Source: an uncultured Pseudomonadota bacterium (GTDB taxonomy: Bacteria; Myxococcota_A; Bradymonadia; Bradymonadales; Bradymonadaceae). Taken from it: a stretch of 64,000 nucleotides of DNA. A program made the position numbers and the translations under genes. Of this stretch, positions 58,170-64,000 are shown piece after piece. The DNA is taken from the NCBI GenBank assembly GCA_913057905.1, contig CAJXPB010000006.1, positions 62,001-126,000 of the forward strand, given 5' to 3'. The notes under the pieces are model-generated. The model saw only the letters and a list, made by a program, of their open reading frames with translations. It was not told the DNA's origin and did no database searches. The first letter of the stretch is position 1, and each line of letters opens with the position of its first letter.

Positions 58170-58330
58170 GAGGAGCTCCGTGATCCGTGGTGTGGAACAT
58201 CCGTCGACATGGTAGCGGACTCCAACTCGAAAATCATGCACATAACCATCCCGGTTGTCCCACTTCCGCGTGGAGTGGTACGTGCCCGATGTTGCGATTC
58301 ACCGACCAAGACGTCCGCAGGATACCCATC

Positions 58331-59332
58331 ATGAACAAGGACGACGCCCGCCTTCCTGATTTTATCATCCCCGGCGCCATGAAGGCGGGCACGAGTTCCA
58401 TGCATCGCCTGCTCGCAAGCCACCCCAATGTCTTCATGCCAGAGGACGAAATTTTCTTCTTTTCACTGGGAGATTTTGGGGAGCACTCGGACCATTTCTT
58501 TCATGCCGATGGGGAGTGGTCGTATCCCGACTGGGAGGGGAACTTCGAGCAACACTTTCAGTGGTATCGCTCCCACTGGGATGAGGCGGACCCAGACTCG
58601 ATGTGGGGTGAGGATTCGACGACGTATCTGACCTCCCGGAAAGCGCCGGAGCGTATCGCTGACCTCAATCCTGACGTGAAATTCGTGGTCATGCTTCGCG
58701 ACCCGGTCGACCGTGCGTACTCGCACTACTGGCATGTGCTCCGGACGGGCATCGCGTTCACGGATTTCGAAACGACGATCGAACGTGCTCCGGGCACGAT
58801 GCTCAAGCGCAGCCTCTACAGCCGCGGGCTGGAGCGTTACTTCACCTACTTTGACCGAGACCAGTTTAAGTTCGTGTTCCTCGAACGATTTGTCCGTGAA
58901 CAGCAGGAGGTCATAGACGAGGTCCTCGAGTTTCTAGAGCTCTCCGCTGAAATTGATGTCAGGACGGTGGAAGGCCGCGAAAATGTGGGCGGCGCGCCTC
59001 TCTCCATCACGGCCAAGCGACTGGAGAACTATGTGTTTCGCCGGCACATCGACCGCCCGTCGCATTCAGGGACGGTCGACTGGCTGCCCGATGTCGACCT
59101 GAAGAGTCGTCTGGTGATGAATCTCAAACGCGGGCCGAAGGGATGGTTGAGTCAGCTCTTCAGAAATCCGACGACTCTGGATATCCAGAATTCGGTCTTC
59201 ACCAAAGAGTATCCCTCCATGAAAGAGGAGACACGCGAGTTTCTGGAAGACTTCTTCGTGCGTGAAAATCCCGGCCTCTCCGAGCTGGTCGGGCAGGATG
59301 TCAGTGAATACTGGCCGTACTTCAGCTCTTGA
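58331..59332 (+). CDS. PAPS-dependent sulfotransferase (Sulfotransfer_1/3 type)
   Basis: 333 aa from ATG 58331 (AGGA upstream; an ATG at 58289 is in frame). The 5'-phosphosulfate loop is GAMKAGTSSMHRLL and the 3'-phosphate site RDPVDRAYSHYWH. EDEIFFFS, DSTTYL and the terminal ENPGLSELVG fit bacterial glycan or heparan-like sulfotransferases. It would transfer sulfate from PAPS to sugar or lipid hydroxyls; acceptor unknown. The stop overlaps the end of cydB by 11 bp on the opposite strand. Confidence 0.9.
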   Translation: MNKDDARLPDFIIPGAMKAGTSSMHRLLASHPNVFMPEDEIFFFSLGDFGEHSDHFFHADGEWSYPDWEGNFEQHFQWYRSHWDEADPDSMWGEDSTTYLTSRKAPERIADLNPDVKFVVMLRDPVDRAYSHYWHVLRTGIAFTDFETTIERAPGTMLKRSLYSRGLERYFTYFDRDQFKFVFLERFVREQQEVIDEVLEFLELSAEIDVRTVEGRENVGGAPLSITAKRLENYVFRRHIDRPSHSGTVDWLPDVDLKSRLVMNLKRGPKGWLSQLFRNPTTLDIQNSVFTKEYPSMKEETREFLEDFFVRENPGLSELVGQDVSEYWPYFSS

Positions 59333-60317
59333 AGACCCGGTAGAGATGCCAAAACGAGGGGACGAGCACGACGGAACCGACGCCAAGCGCCACAGTTATC
59401 GGCCACAGTACCGAGTCGGGCGCAGCCGTATTCTGCAGCGTCAGGTCTGGCGGTACGATGTAGGGATACTGAGCCAGGCCCCACCCGGTGATGATGAGTG
59501 CGGTCTGGACGATGGCCATCGCACGGGCCCTTCGGAAGCGACGAAGCCACAGTGCCAGGATCGCGCCGACGGCCGAGAGTCCGGTAGCGACGTGGAACGG
59601 AATCGCCCACGGACTCTTGGAGAGCCCTTGCCAGATCGTTGGAGCGCCCTCGGAGGCCAGAAAGAGACTCAAAAACGCGGTGACCCCGACGGCGACGGCG
59701 GCCCACAGTCCCCGGCGCCGAAAGTCCTCCTGAAGCGGTCTATCGTCCTCAAGTTCGACGGTCATGTAGACGGCCGCCAGAAAGGCGCACAAACTCAAGG
59801 TAAAGAACCCGATGGCGAAAGGGAAAGGCGCCAGCCACGCGGAGACGAAGTCCGTCTGCACCACTCCGGAGGCATCGACGGTGATGTTCCCGGAGGCAAC
59901 GGCCCCGGCGGTGACGCCGAGCATGACGGGAGTGGCGACGCTGGAGACCGCGAAGACCGTCGCCGAGCGTCGTTCGACCAGCGTGGCACCGGCGGAGTAC
60001 GACCGAAACGCGAAGGAAGACCCGCGCAACACGATCCCGATAAGCATCAAACTGACCGGGATGTGCAGGGCCGTGAGGATGGCCGAAAATGCAGCCGGAT
60101 AGGCGACAAACATCAAAACCAGGGCGATGATCAGCCAGACATGATTGGCCTCCCAGATCGGCGCGATCGCCTCCCAGAGAGCATCGCGCTGGCGGTCGAC
60201 GCGCGGCCCCCACGCAAAGAGATCCCAGATCCCGCTGCCGAAGTCGGCTCCCCCGCTTGCCACATAGATGACCATCGAGACGACGATGACCGAGGCGATG
60301 ACGATCGAGAGACTCAC
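59322..60317 (-). CDS. cydB: Cytochrome bd-type quinol oxidase subunit II
   Basis: 331 aa, nine membrane helices predicted. YVASGGADFGSGIWDLF, WEAIAPIWEANHVWLI and FVAYPAAFSAI are family signatures. Its start overlaps the cydA stop by 4 bp (60314-60317), so the subunits are coupled. No cydX-like small frame was evident after it; the 3' end overlaps the sulfotransferase gene. Confidence 0.95.
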   Translation of the reverse strand: MSLSIVIASVIVVSMVIYVASGGADFGSGIWDLFAWGPRVDRQRDALWEAIAPIWEANHVWLIIALVLMFVAYPAAFSAILTALHIPVSLMLIGIVLRGSSFAFRSYSAGATLVERRSATVFAVSSVATPVMLGVTAGAVASGNITVDASGVVQTDFVSAWLAPFPFAIGFFTLSLCAFLAAVYMTVELEDDRPLQEDFRRRGLWAAVAVGVTAFLSLFLASEGAPTIWQGLSKSPWAIPFHVATGLSAVGAILALWLRRFRRARAMAIVQTALIITGWGLAQYPYIVPPDLTLQNTAAPDSVLWPITVALGVGSVVLVPSFWHLYRVFKS

Positions 60318-61660
60318 GTCGCCTCCTCGGGCGTCGGATGATCGAGCTCATCCACGAATGCGTCGGCGTCGACGGTCTGAAAGACGTGGCGCCACAGCAA
60401 GTAGACGACGACGGCCGCCAACATCAGGTAGAGCGCCGAGAAGGTCAGAAACGGGACGATGAGATTGGGCATCGGCGTAACCGCTTCCGAGGTGCGCATG
60501 ATGCCCTGAATGACCCAGGGTTGGCGGCCAATTTCGGTGACCATCCAACCGGCCTCGATGGCGATCATGCCCAGCGGTGCACTGAGGGCGACGAGTTTGA
60601 GAAACCACGACTGGTCTGGGAGGCCGCGTTTTTTCCAGGCCAGCCATGCCGCAAGCACGGCGAGTCCCATCAAAAAGAAACCGATCCCGACCATCACCTG
60701 AAACGAGATGTGCACCGGTGCCACGGGCGGGCGCTCGTCTTTGGGAAACTCCTTGAGGCCCTTCACTTCAGCGTTGAAATCTCCGTGGGCCAGGAAACTG
60801 AGTGCCTTGGGAATCCCGATAGCCCAGCGGGTCTCTTCGGCCTGCGCATCGGGCCAGCCGCCGATGCGAAGCGGCGCGCCCTTTTCGGTCTCCCATTGCC
60901 CCTCCATGGCAGCGAGTTTGGCGGGCTGAGTGTCGGCGACGGCCTTGGCGCTGATGTCGCCGCTGATCGGCTGCAAGAAGGCAAAGACACCGCCGACGGT
61001 CAGGGCGATGGCCATCGCCTTACGGTGAAACGGATGGTCGCGGTCCTGGAGGAGCAGCAGGGCGTGAATTCCAGCCACGGCGAACCCGACGGCCACAAAG
61101 GCGGCGATGGTCATGTGCAGTGTCTGGCTGAACCACATCGGATTGAACATCGCCTCGAAAGGGCGGATGTTCGAGAAGACACCGTTCGCGTAGTCGAATC
61201 CCGCCGGCGCATTCATCCAGGCGTTGGCGGTCACCACGAAGATGCCCGAGGCCGTCCCGCTGATGAGCACCATGAACCCGCTCGCCCAGTGGGCCTTCGG
61301 CGACACCTTGTCCCAGCCGTACAGGTACAGGCCCAGAAAGATGGCCTCCAGAAAGAACGCGAAGCCCTCCAGCGAAAAGGGCATCCCGATGATGGGACCG
61401 GCGTGCTTCATGAACTCCGGCCACAGAAGCCCGAGTTCGAACGAGAGGACCGTTCCCGATACGGCGCCGACCGCAAACATGATGGCCGTCCCCTTCGACC
61501 AACGGTAGGCGAGTTCGCGGTAGATCGGTTTGCCGGTGCGCAGCCACAGCCCTTCGGCGATGACCATCAACAGCGGCATGGCGATGCCGACCACGGCAAA
61601 AATGATGTGAAACCCCAGCGACATCGCCATCTGGGAGCGGGCAGCGAGCAGGTCGGTCAT
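60314..61660 (-). CDS. cydA: Cytochrome bd-type quinol oxidase subunit I, short Q-loop
   Basis: 448 aa. Heme ligands by position: His18 in LGFHIIFA (b595), His in SQTLHMTIAA (b558), Met in ISFQVMVGIG (b558). GWMVTEIGRQPW is the conserved quinol-site region. The loop between GLKEF and APVHISF is only about ten residues, far shorter than in E. coli, placing it in the short Q-loop (CIO-like) group. Upstream 97 bp show no clear FNR or Rex site. Oxygen-reducing, low-proton-pumping terminal oxidase. Confidence 0.95.
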   Translation of the reverse strand: MTDLLAARSQMAMSLGFHIIFAVVGIAMPLLMVIAEGLWLRTGKPIYRELAYRWSKGTAIMFAVGAVSGTVLSFELGLLWPEFMKHAGPIIGMPFSLEGFAFFLEAIFLGLYLYGWDKVSPKAHWASGFMVLISGTASGIFVVTANAWMNAPAGFDYANGVFSNIRPFEAMFNPMWFSQTLHMTIAAFVAVGFAVAGIHALLLLQDRDHPFHRKAMAIALTVGGVFAFLQPISGDISAKAVADTQPAKLAAMEGQWETEKGAPLRIGGWPDAQAEETRWAIGIPKALSFLAHGDFNAEVKGLKEFPKDERPPVAPVHISFQVMVGIGFFLMGLAVLAAWLAWKKRGLPDQSWFLKLVALSAPLGMIAIEAGWMVTEIGRQPWVIQGIMRTSEAVTPMPNLIVPFLTFSALYLMLAAVVVYLLWRHVFQTVDADAFVDELDHPTPEEAT

Positions 61661-61757
61661 AAATCAGGACTCGTTTCAGTGGATTCCGCGCCGACAACCT
61701 GTCGTCGAGAACCTATGCACGCCGACAGAGTCTAAAGGAAATCCACGCACCGCAGCC

Positions 61758-62975
61758 TTACTTCAGGACCCCGAACCCGTAGTCGGCGAACGGCCACAGA
61801 TAGAACAGAAGAAACGAGACGACGATGGCGGGCACCGTCGTGTAGATGGTGGCGATGATGGCGGCCTTCATGTCGATGGCCATCAGCGGAAAGAGGGCAT
61901 CGCCGTCTTGGCTGATGGCGTTACCCACCAGTGCCGAAAAGGGGATGCCACCCTCGGCGTAGATGCCCGTGAAGACAATCTGAGGGCCGCACCCGGGCAC
62001 GAGGCCGAGAAGCGCTCCGGCCAGGGGCGCCAGGAGACCGGCGGCTTCGGAAAGTGTGCGGATGTCGAGTCCGAAGACCACCATAGAGTACTCGTAGATC
62101 AGATAGGCCGCGATGACCCAGACGGTGACCATGCTCGTCTCGAGCGCGGTGTGCAGGAAGGTGTCGTAGGAACTTGTGAAGTCCTCACGGATGCGCTCCG
62201 ATTCTCCCTGACCGATGAAGCGCCTTCCCACGAAGTACAGGAAAAACGAGAGGGTCGTTCCCACAAGACCCGCCACCGTGAAGATGCCCGAGAAGCTGAG
62301 ACCGAAGGCCAGTTCCACCTCCGGGGCGCCGAGGATTAAATACTGAACCCCTGCGTACAGCGCGAAGGCGGCGACGACCCACCACACGATGTGGGCAATG
62401 TGACTGACCCGCTCCATCGGCGTCATCGAGGCGCCCTCGTCGGCCGAAAAGGGCGCACTGGGGGGATCGGGACGCGACGGAATATCGCCGGGTGGCACGC
62501 TCGGCTCCCCGGAGGCGACGCTGCTGGTCTGACAGGCGGGGCCGCCGACCTTCGTGATAGCGCGGTCCACCCGGTCGACACCGAGTCCCCACGCGTCGAC
62601 CATGTAGCCAAAGAGCACCCCGGAGACGAATGCCAGTCCGTAGGCCCAGATGGCGGCTTCGGGTGCGACGGCGAGGATCACAAATGCGGAGTCGCCGGCC
62701 GTGGCGCAGAGGGTGGCTACGACGGTTCCGAAACTGATCGTTCCGCGGACGTACAACGGCATGGCCACGATGGCTCCGCCGCATCCGGGCACGAGCCCCA
62801 ACAGTCCACCGGCGACGGGCTGCAACCGTTGGTTTTGCTCCAAGAATCGGATTATTCGACCGTCCGATCTGTATTGTATGTAGCTGAAGACCAAGACGGT
62901 GAGGGCCACGAACGCGCTGACTTGAACGAAGCCATCGCGGACCGAAAAGACCAGTATGTCGAGAAGTTGTTCCAC
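61758..62975 (-). CDS. Putative manganese/heavy-metal exporter (ArsP_2-like permease)
   Basis: 405 aa, about ten membrane helices in two inverted halves, each with the same LLGLVPGCG motif (near residues 58 and 315: LVPGCGGAIVAMPLYV and LVPGCGPQIVFTGIYAEG). This duplicate is typical of the PF11449 putative manganese transporter family. A cytosolic Pro/Ser-rich loop (about 155-190) separates the halves. A DtxR/IdeR-like palindrome lies 52-70 bp before the start, which fits Mn- or Fe-dependent control. Substrate is inferred. Confidence 0.83.
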   Translation of the reverse strand: MEQLLDILVFSVRDGFVQVSAFVALTVLVFSYIQYRSDGRIIRFLEQNQRLQPVAGGLLGLVPGCGGAIVAMPLYVRGTISFGTVVATLCATAGDSAFVILAVAPEAAIWAYGLAFVSGVLFGYMVDAWGLGVDRVDRAITKVGGPACQTSSVASGEPSVPPGDIPSRPDPPSAPFSADEGASMTPMERVSHIAHIVWWVVAAFALYAGVQYLILGAPEVELAFGLSFSGIFTVAGLVGTTLSFFLYFVGRRFIGQGESERIREDFTSSYDTFLHTALETSMVTVWVIAAYLIYEYSMVVFGLDIRTLSEAAGLLAPLAGALLGLVPGCGPQIVFTGIYAEGGIPFSALVGNAISQDGDALFPLMAIDMKAAIIATIYTTVPAIVVSFLLFYLWPFADYGFGVLK

Positions 62976-63026
62976 GTTGATAGGTGGGTTGGCGGCGTGG
63001 ACGGACTGAGGGGCGCGACGCAGGAT

Positions 63027-63045
63027 TTAGCTTAGGCTAAAAATA
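63027..63045. promoter_or_regulatory. DtxR/MntR-like metal-regulator operator
   Basis: TTTAGC-TTAG-GCTAAA (63027-63042) is a perfect inverted repeat with a TTAG centre. The 19-base stretch from 63028 agrees with 14 of 19 positions of the DtxR/IdeR consensus (TTAGGTTAGGCTAACCTAA). It is 52 bp upstream of the metal-exporter gene in the divergent region shared with the RND adaptor (178 bp on). The remaining 62976-63219 region shows nothing else clear. Confidence 0.6.
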
Positions 63046-63219
63046 GTTTTCACAGCTACGAACTCTAATCTTTTTGGAGCCAAAGTCAACAGGGCCACGC
63101 GAACTTCGCCGTCGGCTTCGTGCGTCTACACATAGGCGGTCCCAATACGCCGAAAGTGGCGAGACATGACGCTTGTATGATAACCGATAGGGGCCTCGAA
63201 TCGACGACCCAGAGGAACC

Positions 63220-64000
63220 GTGGAAGACTTACCCAAAGAACACGAGAGAAAGTCGGCCGGATGGCTGAGCACCCTCATCATCTCGGTGGTGATACTGGCT
63301 GCAGCAGGTGGCATCGCCGCGTGGACGTTCATGACGGAGCCGACGGCCGAAAAAGCCGGCGCCACCAAGCGGTCGGCGATGCTGGTCGACGTCATGACGG
63401 TCGACAAGGGCTCGTACGAACCGCAGATCGTGGCCCAGGGAACCGTCGAGCCAGCCCAGGAGGTCATCCTGAGGCCTCGAGTAAGCGGGCGAGTCGTCTC
63501 GATGGCATCGGAGCTGACCCCGGGCGGCTACGTTCAAGAGGGGGAGCGATTGCTTCGAATCGACGCCTCGGACTACCGAAACACGGTCGCTCAGCGGAAG
63601 AGTCAACTCGGCCAGGCGAAGTCGAATCTGACCATCGAAAAGGGGCTGCACCAGGCGGCAGCCGCCGAGTATGACCTCGTCGAAGAGGACCTTCCCGATG
63701 CCAGCAAGGCCCGGATGCTGCGAGAGCCCCAACTGCAGTCCGCCAAGGAGGAAGTATCCTCCGCGAAGACCGCGCTGGACCAGGCACAACTCGACCTTCG
63801 GCGGACCTCGATCGAAGCCCCTTTCGACGCCCATATCGTGCGACGTGATATCAACGTCGGCTCTCAACTGACGCCGTCGGACACGATCGGACGACTCGTG
63901 GGCACCGACCGCTACTGGATTTCGGTGGAAATCCCTCAATCACAGCTCCGATGGCTCTCGTCGAAGCGTGATGCGGAGGGCAAGGGCTCGAAGGTCGTCG
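63220..64000 (+). CDS. RND efflux periplasmic adaptor (HlyD/AcrA type), C-terminus cut by window edge
   Basis: GTG start at 63220 with GAGGA just upstream. 260 residues are visible. N-terminal membrane anchor (LSTLIISVVILAAAGGIAAW), barrel-lipoyl region (VEPAQEVILRPRVSGRV), a helical hairpin (SQLGQAKSNLTIEKGLHQAA, SSAKTALDQAQLDLRRT) and the second lipoyl half (IEAPFDAHIVRRDINVGSQL). Membrane fusion proteins of this type link an RND pump to an outer-membrane channel; the pump gene presumably follows beyond 64000. Confidence 0.9.
   Translation, partial: MEDLPKEHERKSAGWLSTLIISVVILAAAGGIAAWTFMTEPTAEKAGATKRSAMLVDVMTVDKGSYEPQIVAQGTVEPAQEVILRPRVSGRVVSMASELTPGGYVQEGERLLRIDASDYRNTVAQRKSQLGQAKSNLTIEKGLHQAAAAEYDLVEEDLPDASKARMLREPQLQSAKEEVSSAKTALDQAQLDLRRTSIEAPFDAHIVRRDINVGSQLTPSDTIGRLVGTDRYWISVEIPQSQLRWLSSKRDAEGKGSKVV

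Noticed and set aside
60338-61735. 465-codon open frame antisense to cydA
   Set aside because: The complementary strand encodes a clear CydA; the antisense product is His/Arg/Gln-rich with no fold and arises from GC bias.

Overview
The window is about 60% GC, carries roughly 50 closely packed genes and looks like a chromosomal segment from a Myxococcota/Bradymonadota-type bacterium (former Deltaproteobacteria). The clues are many Cys- and Asp-rich lipoproteins, two proteins with MopE-like CDGxDNDCDGxxDE metal-binding repeats, a putative MYXO-CTERM-like sorting tail, and the mix of LOV/GGDEF/EAL, NTT-type nucleotide carriers and RecBCD. The taxonomic placement is inference. No rRNA, tRNA, IS element, CRISPR array or phage region was seen.

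Layout. 1-6.1 kb: a CocE-type hydrolase (cut by the left edge), then three lipoproteins; two are tandem MopE-repeat paralogues. 6.1-11.7 kb: a one-heme DUF3365-type lipoprotein, a TrkA/RCK potassium channel broken by two indels and a stop codon, an S8 protease broken by a 4-bp duplication, and a coiled-coil lipoprotein. 11.7-17 kb: a flavoenzyme plus ABC exporter operon, divergent from a LOV-GGDEF-EAL photoreceptor. 17-29.6 kb: small lipoproteins, thioredoxin, GNAT enzymes, a VOC protein, an LtrA-KirBac fusion channel with a Cys-rich lipoprotein behind it, SDR, GST, and an excisionase-like regulator with iteron-like repeats.

29.6-41.1 kb: unknown lipoproteins, then a tightly overlapping five-gene operon: a PAP2 phosphatase fused to an Omp85-like barrel, a possibly kinase-like lipoprotein, an NTT-like carrier with HEAT repeats, a double cNMP-binding-domain protein and a second NTT carrier. 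42.6-52.1 kb: a complete recC-recB-recD operon followed by a lone antitoxin-like gene. 52.4-64 kb: GST/MBL pair, TM2-SHOCT protein, DUF4260, nitroreductase, DUF4397 lipoprotein, sulfotransferase, cytochrome bd oxidase (cydAB, short Q-loop), a putative Mn/heavy-metal exporter behind a DtxR-like box, and an RND adaptor cut by the right edge.

Most noteworthy: (1) the LtrA-KirBac fusion, whose downstream lipoprotein has a second copy that still carries the last nine codons of a lost channel copy, differing only at silent third positions; (2) the PAP2-Omp85 chimera with an internal signal peptide, heading the NTT/HEAT/cNMP operon. Broken reading frames are concentrated between 7 and 18.4 kb and three lie in short homopolymers, so sequencing error must be excluded before calling them pseudogenes.
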